DNA of 64,000 nt from Armigeres subalbatus. Taxonomy: Eukaryota; Arthropoda; Insecta; Diptera; Culicidae. The stretch lies in NCBI RefSeq assembly GCF_024139115.2, contig NC_085141.1, positions 220,695,783 to 220,759,782 of the forward strand, read 5' to 3'. The translations under genes and the position numbers were made by a program. Every line of letters starts with the position of its first letter. Within the stretch, counting starts at the first letter, position 1. Shown here piece by piece: positions 20,950 through 31,111 of this stretch. The notes under the pieces were generated by a model that saw only the letters and a list, made by a program, of their open reading frames with translations, was not told the DNA's origin and ran no database searches.

Positions 20950-23581
20950 ACGGTAATCAACTGAATTCCATGACACTGTATTATCAGAATGTAAGAGGGC
21001 TGCGTACCAAAACCAACGAATTGTATCTTAAGCTGTGACTATGATATCATAGTCCTCACCGAAACATGGCTTCGCCCTGACATTTCCAGTTCCGAATTTG
21101 CATCCAATTACTCTGTTTTTCGCTGTGATCGCAACGCAGCTACAAGTAATTTAACTCGCGGCGGCGGAGTACTTATCGCAGTGAAGGAAACGTTAAAATG
21201 CACATCCGTTAAACTAATCGACAGTGACCATCTTGAACAAGTTGCCGCACGCATCAAACTACCCTCCTCTTCGATCTTCGTCTGTGGTATTTATCTCCGA
21301 CCAAATTCCAGTCCGACTTTTTATTTATCTCACTCAGCGACCGTATCACAGATTTGCAATCAAGCCCAGGATTCCGACATAATTGTCACCGTAGGTGATT
21401 ACAATCTTCCTGAGTTGACGTGGTCATTCGACGAAGACATAAGTACTTTACTTCCAATTAACGCCTCATCGGAGCAAGAGATTGCCCTTGTCGAATCGAT
21501 GGTTGCCTTTGGATTGCATCAGATCAACTCCCTGCTAAATCAAATGGCCGTATTCTTGACCTGGCATTCGTTAACGAGCCCAACATAATTGAATTTCTTG
21601 AACCACCTACTTCCCTACTTCGTATCGACAACCATCATAAACCGTTTGTTCTTCGGATCAGTGTGAATGACAACAACAGAAATACCGATGTTCCGAATCA
21701 CGACGACGGATTTGACTTCCGACACTTGCTGTGTCCAGTCGATAGACGAAATGGCGTTGCTTTGCAACGCCATTTCGTCTATCGACTGGACAGACTCCTT
21801 CAATGGCAAGAACACTGATCAAACCGTATTCGTTTTCTATGACAAACTATATGGTATCTTAAACGAGTACGTCCCGCGGAGACGAAAGCCAATTCCCTTC
21901 AAACATCCCTGGTGGACATCAGAGCTGCAACAGCTCCGGAACGCACTACGGAAAGCTCGCAAACGATTCTTTCGCACACGTTCTGCAGACAACTGGAACA
22001 GCCTCCGCTCAATAAAATCAAGCTACACCGAACGTCAAGAAGCCGTATTCCGTGACTATGTCGCTCGCCTGGAAGAAACTGCTAAACACAATCCGTCCTC
22101 GTTTTGGTCGTTCATAAGCAATCGTAGGCAATCAAATGCCATTCCTACCAACTTGACGTTCAAAGATCGTTCAGCTGATACACCGGATGATTCTGCAAAC
22201 CTTTTCGCCGATTTTTTTTGATGGAGTGCATAGTTCTTCTTCGCCGAATTTTGCTCCCGAAACTCTACTAAACGTTCTTCCCTTCGATGTTAACCTACCA
22301 CCTTTAGCCGTTTCGCAAAACGATGTCCTCGCAATATTGAAGAAATTAGACATTTCAAAAGGACCTGGTACGGATAGGCTATCGCCGATGTTCATCAAGG
22401 AGTGCGCTGTGTCATTGCAGGCACCGTTGGCAGTGATCTTCAATAAGTCACTGCATGAGGGATCATTCCCTGAACTATGGAAAACGGCCGCCATCACTCC
22501 GATATTTAAATCGGGTGACAAACACGAAGTCGAAAACTACCGAGGTATATCTATTTTATGCTTCTTGGGAAAAGTCTTCGAAGAGCTTGTCCATAACGTA
22601 TTGTACGCCGCATCCCAGCCACTGCTATCCGATTTTCAACACGGTTTTGTGAAGAAGCGATCGACCACATCGAACCTAATGTCGTATGTGAATTATATTT
22701 CGAAAGAGATCGAGGCTCGACATCAAGTAGATGCAATATATTTCGACTTCTCTAAGGCCTTCGACAAAGTTCCCCACGAACTCACTATCCAGAAATTCAA
22801 ATATCTGAGTTTTCCCGACTGGATAACGCAATGGCTGCACTCATATTTAAGTGGAAGAAAGGCCTTCGTCAGATTGAATACCTCTCGTTCACGCGCGTTT
22901 ACCATTACGTACGGTGTCCCGCAAGGAAGTGTACTTGGACCTTTAATCTTTGTACTGTTTATAAACGACCTATGTAGTCGGCTAAAATCGGGCCAGTTAC
23001 TGTATGCTGACGACCTAAAAATATTTAAAGTAATCTCATCGCATCTCGATTGTTGAGCGCTTCAAGCCGATATAGACGAACTCCAACTGTGGTGTTCGGA
23101 AAATGGAATGGCTCTCAACATAAGCAAATGCAAAGCTATATCGTTTTCTCGCCGAAATACACGTATCGAAAATGGGTATAAGATAGGTTCCACTCAATTA
23201 GAACGCGTAGATTTGATCCGCGATTTGGGGGTGACCATTGATACCAAGCTTCGTTTTAATGAGCACATCAGCATGACTACCACGAAAGCATTTGCTGCAT
23301 TGGGTTTCATTCGTCGAAATACAAAGGACTTCACGGACATCTATGCACTCAAAGCACTGTACTGTTCAACGGTGCGAAGTATCTTGGAGTATGCAGTATG
23401 TGTGTGGTCCGTGACACAATCTATCAGGATTGAAAAGGTTCAACGATGTTTCATCAGATACGCCCTCCGTCGACTTCCCTGGAATGATCCTGTAAACCTC
23501 CCGGACTATTCCAGCCGCTGCAAACTTATAGGCCTGGAGACACTTGCGCTCGGCATCTGCGTGAACGCGATCTTATTATGA
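20950..23581 (+). pseudogene. CR1 ORF2, endonuclease and reverse transcriptase
   Basis: The endonuclease starts with MTLYYQNVRGLRTKTNEL and, after a frameshift near 21,035, continues with IIVLTETWLRPD, GGGVLIAVKE, VGDYNLPELTW and LDLAFVNEP. The RT follows: ISKGPGTDRLSP, ITPIFKSGDKHEVENYRGIS, YFDFSKAFDKVPHE, GVPQGSVLGPL and the catalytic LLYADDLKIF (about 22,996-23,025). An in-frame TGA lies at 23,054-23,056, and the remaining C-terminus runs to 23,581. Other shifts occur near 21,545 and in a T run near 22,215, and a local palindromic duplication sits at 21,732-21,792. It is inactive, but the order of motifs is complete. Confidence 0.88.
21732..21792. repeat. Perfect 29-bp inverted repeat with a 3-base loop
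   Basis: The arms 21,732-21,760 and 21,764-21,792 are exact reverse complements separated by TTT. The right arm encodes the expected NAISSIDWT-type CR1 peptide, while the left arm replaces native coding sequence, so the left arm appears to be a fold-back copy of the right. Confidence 0.93.
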
Positions 23582-24069
23582 TTCAGCGTCACAGGACGTC
23601 ATATGGTTTTAACAACCCTCTGGAAAACTGTTTTCGGTCGTTTAATAGTGCAAGTGCTGTTTTTGATTTTAATGTGTCTAAACTAGTTTTTAAGAATAGA
23701 ATAAGAAATATTAGATAAGAAGCAGTCTGAAGAGTTTTTTTTATAATTCAAGACGAAGAAATAAATAAATAAATAATTTTGGTCGGCAGCGGCGGCGTTT
23801 TCGGCGTCACGCCGAAAGCCATTTTAACCTGCGGCGGCGTGAATCGGCGTAGTGATTTTTTTATAACGTTCTCGAAGATTTTTTCAAGACATCAACGGGA
23901 GCATCTTTTCCAGAATTTTTTTTTCCAAAATATTCATTATTGGAAATTGTTTTCGAATTTTCCACAGGAACTACTCAGCAGCTCTTTGTCATTCCCAAGG
24001 AAAATTGTTTGGAATTTCAGGAGAAAACAATTCAAAAATTGCATGAGAAACTTTTCACAATTTTGTACT

Positions 24070-24367
24070 GTAGTTCATCTCATCGTGAGTCCATTGTGTC
24101 AATTTGTCCGTGTGGTGTATCCGATGATCGTTGCTTTGTCCGGATGCCATTTATCGAGGTACGTTGGAAGAATGCCTCCGAGAATAACAGTTTTGTCAGT
24201 CGTCATCAGGCAGCCGTGTCGGTAAGGCGCATCTCCCAATACGCCACCGTACGAACTGCGCTTCCGGCGACTGACAAAGGGTTTTGGTGGAGGGGCTGGG
24301 AATCGAAACCATGACCATTCGCTTATAAGGCGAACGTGTAGCCAACCACGCTACGGGACCCCCCTAC
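24070..24367 (-). mobile_element. tRNA-derived SINE, second family
   Basis: The minus strand reads GTCCCGTAGCGTGGTTGGC with an A box (TGGTTGGCTACACG), an anticodon-arm-like CGCCTTATAAGCG with TAT in the loop (isoleucine-like), and a B box GGTTTCGATTCCC. A non-tRNA body follows towards lower coordinates. It differs from Feilai in both head and body. The ends are approximate, and no clear target duplication was found. Confidence 0.7.
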
Positions 24368-24904
24368 TTTTTCATCATCTGAATTTCCAAACGAATTTCT
24401 AAAGGAATTCCTTAAATCATTTTCGAGGTATTTGATATGAGCCAGCCGTGGGCTGAACATATCATTAATAAAGACATTAAAATTTCCGAGGAATGTGCCA
24501 AAGTAACTCGTAAAGGAATTTACAAAGGAATCTTCAAATGATTTTTTGAAGGAATATCCGTATGAAGTTTTGAAGGAATTCCCGAAGAAAGTCCCAAAAA
24601 AATATCCGGAACAATTTTTGAAGAAGTTTACTAAAGTTCCTCTAAAGAAATTACTAGTTAAAATCGATCGAATTTCGAAAGATCGAAATTTTAAAAGAAT
24701 ATCTGCAAAAATCTCTTACGAAGGATACCTAAAGGAATTTTTTTATGGAATTCTGAAGGAAGTTCCGAAGGAATTCCCGATTCGAAGCAATTCTTAGAAT
24801 GTGTCTTTGAAGGAATTTCATTTCGTGTAGGAATTTTCGAAGGAATACCTGAAGGATTTTTTGATTGAATGATTGAAGCAATTTCTGGATGAACTAATTT
24901 ACGA

Positions 24905-25165
24905 GTCAGGGCCATGAAGCAAAACCATGCAGAAGGTGGCTGGGTTCGATTCCCGATCAGGTCTAGGAAATTTTCGAGATGGATTTTTTTAGTTCCCTGG
25001 GCATATAAATGTATCATCGTGTTGGCCTCACGATATATGAATGAAAAATGGTAACCTGGCTTAGATAAACCGCGCATTTAACAACAGTGGAAGCTGCGAG
25101 GCGGCAATGTGCTAGTGGGATATGCAACCTCTGCCAATACGAAGAAAAAGATGACGAGAAAAAAT
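24905..25165 (+). mobile_element. Feilai-like SINE, copy 2, 5'-truncated
   Basis: This copy shares the B box GGGTTCGATTCCC, TTCCCTGGGCATA, TATCATCGTGTTGGCCTCA and GCTGCGAGGCGGCAATGT with the copy at 14,773. The A-box region is lost and several small indels separate the two, so this copy is older. Confidence 0.85.
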
Positions 25166-25955
25166 GTTACCAATAATTTCTTTTGAAAAATGTGTTTCGT
25201 TTGACTTGTTTGAATTGATTATCTTGCTGCAAAAATCTGTATATGGCACGTTTGTTTTTACCTCAAAATTAATGTAGAGTACCTGAAAAAAAAACTGGAA
25301 AAATTAAGGAATTTTGTTTTACAATTGAGTAGACACCTTGTTCCACTAAAATTCAGAATTTATATGTGAAATTTTCGAATTTTCACGGAAAATGTTCAGT
25401 ATTTTGAGGATTTTGGATTTCTAAGGGAAGTTCATTGTATTGTCCATAAGAAATTTTTCGAAAGTTCCATTGGAAAACATTTAAAACAGGAAAGTGTCGT
25501 CGATTAAATAACATTTTTGACCAAATAACTTTGGGCTAGATGGACTTCGGTCAAATGATGTGCTTGATCAAACTACATGTCAAGCCTAACAACTTTCGGC
25601 CTTGTGGCTTTCGGCCAAATTACTTTCTTGCATACGACAAAAATTCTATTTCAGCGAGAAATCCTTCGGAATTTCCACTCACAGTTTTTCTAAGTTTTTA
25701 CGGAGAGGTTTTCGGAATTTCAACGGTAATTTTCAAGGAAATCAATGGTATTTTCATGAAAAATTCTCTGGGGTTCCAACGTGATGATGTGGGGATCGTT
25801 CGGGAAATTCGACTGAATCTTCGAAATTTCGGCGTAGAAAGATATAGATCAGCGGCGTGACAAAATTTTAAACGGCGGCGCACCGATGCAAAAATGCCGG
25901 CGGCGGCGTGCCAAAAACTGTCAGCGGTGGCGTGGCACGGTGGCGCACACCTCTA

Positions 25956-26139
25956 CCTCCTGGGCCTATCCTTTTAGACATTTCTGTAACCGCATAACGT
26001 TTTCTTCTGAAGTGTAGCCACATGTGCGCGTTGTGCTCTCGAAGGTACCAATAAATAATGGCCATTGTTCCGGGTCTCCCGTGTGCTCCGGAAGATCCTT
26101 TGATACAGCTTGGCAGGCAGCAAACTGGCTCCTGTTAAG
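25956..26139 (-). pseudogene. BEL/Pao gag, DUF1759 core start
   Basis: Minus-strand translation gives LPEHTGDPEQWPLFIGTFES and TCGYTSEENVMRLQKCLKG, the conserved gag core of BEL/Pao elements, then a TAG in place of a lysine or arginine codon, then AQE. It is bounded on the right by the foldback-like element and on the left by the hAT-like unit, and its frame joins on to both neighbouring BEL segments. Confidence 0.88.
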
Positions 26140-27038
26140 GAATCTATGACAAAAGGTCGAAAGGACAAAAGGTCAAAAGACAAAAGGTCGCAAAGACAAA
26201 AGGTCGAAAGGACAACATGTCGAATAGACAAAACGTCGAAAGGGACAGAAGGTCGAAATGACAAAAGGTCGAAAGGGACAAAGAGTCGATCAAGAACAAG
26301 TTTATAACAGGTTGGGTGTATTCTAAAAGATTTTATGAAATGCATTCAACTCCAAGCAGAAATAATACACTCACCTCATCAATCAAAGTTGAAGAATTAG
26401 CAATTTTCAAAGAAGAAGAAATTACTTTGAAACAGTATTATGAATATCGAGATAGTTCTGCTAGAGATAAAAAAGATTGCTGATTTAGGAAATGAATAAA
26501 ACTTGTATTGCGCTAGACAAAGTTGTCCTATTCAGTTGGCAAAAAAAATGCTCTGTTTTTTTCACTATTTTTTACAATTAAATAAAATTCATTCAATTAG
26601 TGCAAATAATAGATGAAGGTCACTTGGATCTGTCAAAATAGTGCACTCCGAAGCCACGCAGGCGCACGCATTAAAAATACACCGGCGTGTAATACAACCG
26701 AAATAAATTTTGACAGATCGTAGTGACATTTAAAAAACTCAACGTCCATCTATTAGTTGTACTCACTAAATAAATTTTATTTAATTGATAAAAATTGTAA
26801 AAAATAAAAGAGCATTGTTTTTGCTAGCTGTGTAGGGCAACTCTGGTGCAAGATTGATTCTCTCCGTTTCAGTTTCATGTCTATTCCGACCTTTTGTACT
26901 TTTCGACCTTTTGATCTTATTGATCTTTAGTTTCTTTCGACCATTTGTCAAATTCGACGATTTGTTCTTTCGACCTTTTGTCTTTTTCGACTATTTGTCC
27001 CTTCGACCTTTTGTCTTTCGGCCGTTTATCCCTAACCC
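26140..27038. mobile_element. Foldback-like element with minisatellite arms
   Basis: The left arm (26,146-26,290) is made of repeated GACAAAAGGTCGAAAG-type units and the right arm (26,868-27,030) of the same units in reverse complement. The flanks are a perfect 9-bp direct repeat, CCTGTTAAG, at 26,131-26,139 and 27,039-27,047. Collapsing the flanks restores the BEL gag frame (STILNRSQFAA). Arms of short tandem repeats with a 9-bp duplication resemble Drosophila foldback (FB) elements. No transposase is present. The centre holds a separate palindromic MITE. Confidence 0.8.
26500..26855. mobile_element. Long-TIR palindromic MITE inside the foldback-like element
   Basis: The left sequence AGTTGTCCTATTCAGTTGGC, AAAAATGCTCT, TTTTTTACAATTAAATAAAA and CTAATAGATG-type segments reappear in reverse complement on the right with small changes (AGTTGCCCTACACAGCTAGC). 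The core holds the inverted pair GATCTGTCAAAAT and ATTTTGACAGATC. The core alone (about 26,583-26,747) also occurs at 28,057-28,219. Confidence 0.7.
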
Positions 27039-27936
27039 CCTGTTAAGTATCGTTGATCCGTTTAGAAAACCACTCGCTTGCACTGGATTCGCATTATAGA
27101 TTCCCTGATTTGGACGACTGTGCACTGGTGATGGCTGTAATTGGAAGCCAACGCAGCCGTGGGTCGGTCTATTAGAACGTTCGGTGTCGTGTACCGGAGA
27201 AGAATGACATTGTGGATTTGGTCAAACTGGAGCCTGACATGAGCTGACCGCTGCCATTCGTGGTTGATGAGCCGAAAATAAATGGCGCTGTGCAGCTGGA
27301 TCAACCAATCCTCCAGAAAGTTTACCGGGAGAAGCACGATATTGCGTTTCAGATGAAGCCACCCTTGGTGGTAGACCGACAGATGTCATTCGTGGTTGAT
27401 GAGCCGAAAATAAATGACTCTGTGTGGTAGGATCCACCGTACCTACAGCATTTCGTACCTGGTTGGGGCTACTGGATGTTATAGCCGGCGTTCGATCTAT
27501 CAATTAATGATACCATTGTATGAGGTGTCTCATTTCTAAAGCCTGTTCTTCTTCTAGGAATCTAAGCCTCAATTCGGTTGGTAGCTGGGAAACAAGGTTT
27601 TGACCATCTAACGGTACTGAGGAACTAACTGTGTCGTACGCTACTTGCCGGGGTGGAACAGATGCAACGGACACTATGGGAGTGTAGATGGACCAGTCGC
27701 CATTAGCGGGATAGACATGATGTTTGTATAAGTACGCGGCGAATATCGAACACTGCTCGATGAGGCAGGCTGCCAAGTTGTTTGGTTGAAGGGTATGTCT
27801 TTAAAAGGAACTGGATTAAGTATGTTTGTTTCTTCCGATGTGTGTTGACCAGCCAGGGTCACCGCTGGCAGCATTACTGGACTGTTAGATGGGAAATCAT
27901 GGCTAGTTGACGGAACGAGGAATGCAGTTGTTGTTG
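27039..27936 (-). pseudogene. BEL/Pao gag, proline/glutamine-rich linker region
   Basis: The minus strand carries gag sequence upstream of the DUF1759 core: TELRLRFLEEEQALEMR (27,590-27,540), TPAITSSSPNQVRNAVG, and PSPVHSRPNQGIYNANPVQA (about 27,130). A phrase encoding HLFSAHQPRM occurs twice, near 27,270 and 27,400, with surrounding DNA repeated (TCGTGGTTGATGAGCCGAAA). Frameshifts separate the blocks. The N-terminus and 5' LTR of the BEL element are not seen, because Copia sequence starts at 27,937. Confidence 0.65.
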
Positions 27937-28056
27937 GAGCAGAGGCTCTGGCATTTTGGCGGCCGCTAGAGCCGCAGCCGGAGTGCCGGCTGCTGGGAGC
28001 GGGCGAATCAACACGGTCGCTTTGCCAATCATCGAGAAGCTGAAGGGTCGCGAAAA
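27937..28056 (+). repeat. Duplicated 5' piece of the Copia gag (first copy)
   Basis: These 120 bp are repeated nearly exactly at 28,220-28,339. They start GAGCAGAGGCTCTGGC and end GGGTCGCGAAAA, covering the gag N-terminus up to LPIIEKLKGRE. Only the second copy is joined to the rest of gag. Confidence 0.92.
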
Positions 28057-28219
28057 AATTCATTCCATGAGTGCAAATAATAGATGAAGGTCACTTGGAT
28101 CTGTCAAAATAGTGCACTCCGAAGCCACGCAGGCGCACGCATTAAAAATACACCGTCGCGTAATACGACCGAAATAAATTTTGACAGATCGTAGTGACAT
28201 TTAAAAAACTCAACGTCCA
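28057..28219. mobile_element. MITE core between the two gag duplicates
   Basis: These 163 bp match 26,583-26,747 nearly base for base, including GATCTGTCAAAATAGTGCAC and ATTTTGACAGATCGTAGTG. The outer TIR portions seen at 26,500-26,855 are absent here, so it is a core-only copy bounded exactly by the duplicated Copia segments. Confidence 0.85.
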
Positions 28220-28845
28220 GAGCAGAGGCTCTGGCATTTTGGCGGCCGCTAGAGCCGCAGCCGGAGTGCCGGCTGCTGGGAGCGGGCGAATCAACACGGT
28301 CGCTTTGCCAATCATCGAGAAGCTGAAGGGTCGCGAAAACTATGCCACGTGGGCGTTCGCGATGAAAATGACGCTCATTCGCGAGGGTACTTGGTACGCC
28401 GTTTCGCCACCACGAGGGCAAGCAATCGATGACGATGTCAGTTTGCGGGCGCTGGCCACAATTTGCCTGAGCCTGGAAACGACAAACTACAGTCTCGTCC
28501 AGGACGCCAAGAATGCCAAAGAAGCTTGGGACAAGCTACGGAACGCTTTTCAGGATAACGGTCTGACCAGGAAAATTGGGTTGCTAAGAAAGCTAACCTC
28601 AATTCGTTTGGACGAATGCGGCAACGTGGAATCGTACGTGGATGAGCTGATGTCCACTGCACATAAGCTTGCAGGGATCGGCTTCAAGGTCGACGACTCA
28701 TGGCTTGCTGCGTTGTTGCTGATGGGACTTCCGGAGTACTACGAACCCATGATTATGGGACTCGAAGCATCGGGCACTGCATTAACATCGGATGCAGTGA
28801 AGGCAAAAATTTTGCAGGACGTGAAATTGTCGGAAAAAATATTGA
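28220..28845 (+). pseudogene. Copia-type gag (UBN2 family)
   Basis: The gag frame reads LPIIEKLKGRENYATWAFAM, GTWYAVSPP, NAKEAWDKLRNAFQDNG, LTSIRLDECGNVESYVDELM and LLLMGLPEYYEPMIMGLE, the order typical of Copia gag. The Copia nucleocapsid assembles the particle. It stops at QDVKLSEK (about 28,845), where Tc1/mariner sequence begins, so the zinc-knuckle end is missing. No 5' LTR or initiator context is seen; upstream lies a duplicate of its own start and a MITE core. The open frame extends upstream into the MITE only by chance. Confidence 0.88.
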
Positions 28846-29665
28846 TACAAATAATTTCTTCATGTTTCTAGTGAAAATTCTGTATTCCTCTCATCAAAAG
28901 TTGCACACCTCCGGAGTCAACTTCCTTGGCACATTTGTTCCACATTTTGGCCATCTGAGTCGCGACCCGTGCTATTTTCCACGTTTTCCACTTTTCTTGA
29001 GCTTTCGCTTCATTACTGCCCAAAATGTCTCGATGGACCGGAGCTGTGGGCTGTTGCGTGGATTTATGTTTTTATCGCTGAAATCTTCGTTATTATCGCG
29101 GTACCACCGGATGACTTCCCGGCTGTAGTGGCTACTCGCCAAATCTGGCCAAAACTTCACGGGACCTTTATGGGCTTTATGGTCGATCGCGGTTTTTGAG
29201 ACATTCCTCCTTGTACAGCTTCAAGTCCATCGTCTTATTTGTCACAAACACTTAGGTCTTTGCCCCATAGTTGCAATCCCTTGCTAAAATCATCCGTTTT
29301 TTTTGCAAGTTTGTCCAAAAATCAAACTTAAACTTCGCAGGAACTACTCCTCGTGCCGTCACCATGTAGAATTTTTGGCTAGAAAGCTGTCCAAAATCCA
29401 TTTTGACGGAGGTTCCATCGTCGATGAGCAGGATTATTAACGTGGGTGTGCAGACTTTTTTCTCTCCTTTCGGCTTCCATCTGGAATAATTTTTGACACG
29501 CTGCACGAAACTTCGTGAAATGTATACCACAGCAAATGGGCGCCTAGGTAGACAAATCACTGTAAAAGAATTCTTGCAGCGGTCACTTTCCGTGCTGCTG
29601 CAATACAATAAATGATTCCGGATTCTAAATGGACATAGCTTTACTGCTAGGCAGTCTGGGAAAGC
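28846..29665 (-). pseudogene. Tc1/mariner-superfamily transposase relic
   Basis: The minus strand encodes a decayed cut-and-paste transposase. From high to low coordinates it reads KMDFGQLSSQKFYMVTARG, VPAKFKFDFW, ELYKEECLKNR-like LKLYKEECLKNR, KFWPDLASSHYSREVIRWY, and SPQLRSIETFWAVMKRKLKK. The aspartate of WPDLAS and the glutamate of RSIETFW correspond to the second and third catalytic acidic residues. Frameshifts and stops separate the blocks, and the N-terminal DNA-binding region is not recognisable. It sits between Copia gag and protease and replaces the Copia zinc-knuckle region. TIRs and TA flanks were not resolved by eye. Confidence 0.8.
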
Positions 29666-30070
29666 TTTGTGCAGCGTTTTTGCAATTGGAGAGGTAAGCG
29701 ACAAGGAGTGGTATTTCGATTCCAACGCCACGTGCCACATGTCTCGCAGTGGCAATAAATTTGTAAAGCAGCAAAGTATGGAGCATCCTGTTGGAACGGC
29801 CAATAACGGTAGCATGGTGTCAGTCGCAAGATGTTTAGTTCAGCTTGAATTTAGTGAAGGTCCCATTGAATTTCAAGAAGTACTGCAAATTCCGGAGCTA
29901 GCTACTAATCTGCTTTCGATCAGCAAGATTTGCCAGAAAGGATTGACGGTGGTCTTCGATGCGAACAAGTGTGAGGTACGTGAAGATGAAGGCAATGTAA
30001 TTGCATCCGGTACACAGGTAGGCGGTTTGTATATGCTGAATCGTAAAGAAGAGCAAGCCCTCACAAGCTT
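29666..30070 (+). pseudogene. Copia-type protease region
   Basis: The frame contains WYFDSNATCHMS, the Copia protease active site, in which the usual D-S-G is D-S-N, so the catalytic glycine is changed. LQIPELATNLLSISKIC and GLTVVFDANKCEV follow, as in Copia proteins between protease and integrase. The frame ends at 30,077 and the next region opens in another frame. The histidine part of the pre-integrase HHCC zinc finger appears deleted at the junction. Confidence 0.85.
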
Positions 30071-31111
30071 GTGTTGATGGCAGACGGAATCGAGTTAGTA
30101 AATGAAGTCGTACCAGAGTGCATCCCTTGTATTGAAGGTAAGCATGCTCGTGATCCTTTTCCTTCCAGTAAGTCGCGAGCCAAAGAGCTACTTGAGTTAG
30201 TTCATTCAGACTTGGTCGGGCCCATCGAAGTTCCTTCGCTCGGTGGTAGCCGATATGTGATGACGTTCATCGACGATGCGAGCCGTAAAGTATTCGAATA
30301 TTTCCTGGAACGGAAGAATGAAGCGTTTGGAGCATATGAAAAATTCAAGTCAATGGCAGGACGCCAGACAGGTAGGAAATTAAAGGTCCTCCGAACGGAC
30401 AACGGCACCGAGTACGTGAATAAATTGTTCAAGAGCAGTATGGCAAAAGATGGAGTGCTCCACGAGAAAACTTGTCCGTACACCCCCGAGCAAAATGGTG
30501 TGGCGGGGAGAATGAACCGGACACTCATCGAAATAGCAAGAAGCATGCTGAACGATTCGTGTTTGCCGAAAGAATTTTGGGCTGAAGCGGTTTCAACGGC
30601 AGCATACCTCACCAATAGAAGCCCTACGAGATCACTAGCGATGACACCAGAAGAAGCATGGTGCGGTAAGAAACCAGATTTGCGGCATCTTAGGATTTTC
30701 GGCTCGCTAGCACTTGTCCATATTCCGAAGCAAAGAAGGAAGAAATTCGACCCGAAATCCTGTAGGACCATTTTTGTGGGATATGCCGATGGTACCAAGG
30801 GGTATCGAGTGCTTGATCCAGTGAAGCGTGAGGTCCAGATCAGCCGTGATGTGGTTGTGGTTCAAGAGGGCGAACCGCAACATTTGCTACAACTGAGCAA
30901 GAATCAGCAGCAGATACAATTCATGGAGCTGTATTCATATGAAGAGCCGACTACAATTGGTGGGATACAGCTGGTAGCGGAACCGATTGTCGAAGAAAGC
31001 GATGACAGCGAGGATGAATTTGAAGGGTTCGCTACATCCGAAAGCGATTCGAGTGATCCGGAGTATCTGGATGCCAACATCGAGCGCTCCCGTCGCAATC
31101 AGATAGACTAG
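30071..31111 (+). pseudogene. Copia-type integrase
   Basis: The integrase inserts element DNA into the genome. The frame shows CIPCIEGKHARDPFP (the C-x2-C of the zinc finger), then LLELVHSDLVGPIEVP with the first catalytic aspartate, VLRTDNGTEYVN with the second, and CPYTPEQNGVAGRMNRTLIE with the catalytic glutamate. The sequence PEQNGVAGRMNR departs from the usual AERMNR. Conserved TPEEAW and LRIFGSLALVHIP follow, then GYRVLDPVKREVQISRDV. A TAG ends the frame at 31,109-31,111, and the linker to RT continues in another frame. Confidence 0.9.

Larger units (their letters stand above)
19860..23776 (+). mobile_element. CR1-clade LINE, near full length
   Basis: This is a plus-strand element with a 5' region of about 240 bp, ORF1, ORF2 and a 3' UTR ending in AAATAAATAAATAAATAA at about 23,758-23,776. 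The short tandem 3' end, the zinc-finger ORF1 and the YYQNVRGLRTK-type endonuclease start fit the CR1 clade (T1/Q-like elements in mosquitoes). The 5' boundary is approximate. Both ORFs are broken. Confidence 0.82.
19851..25955. mobile_element. hAT-like TIR unit (composite repeat Y, copy 1) containing a CR1 LINE and SINEs
   Basis: The left end begins TAGAGGTGGC at 19,851 and the right end, read inward, begins TAGAGGTGTGCGCC at 25,955. The flanks CTTCCAGG (19,843-19,850) and CCTCCTGG (25,956-25,963) agree at 6 of 8 positions, and collapsing them restores the BEL gag frame (AQEAVRC). The Y sequence itself is visible from 23,777: GGCGGCG-rich segments near both ends, AATTTTC/GGAATTTC-rich internal sequence and a short TTTGGCCAAA part. 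CR1 sequence occupies most of 19,851-23,776. The left TIR beyond its first 8 bases is not clearly Y-like, so the left boundary rests mainly on the frame argument. Confidence 0.6.

Noticed and set aside
30202..30798. 198-codon minus-strand frame
   Set aside because: It is a shadow of the Copia integrase, whose catalytic motifs are on the plus strand.
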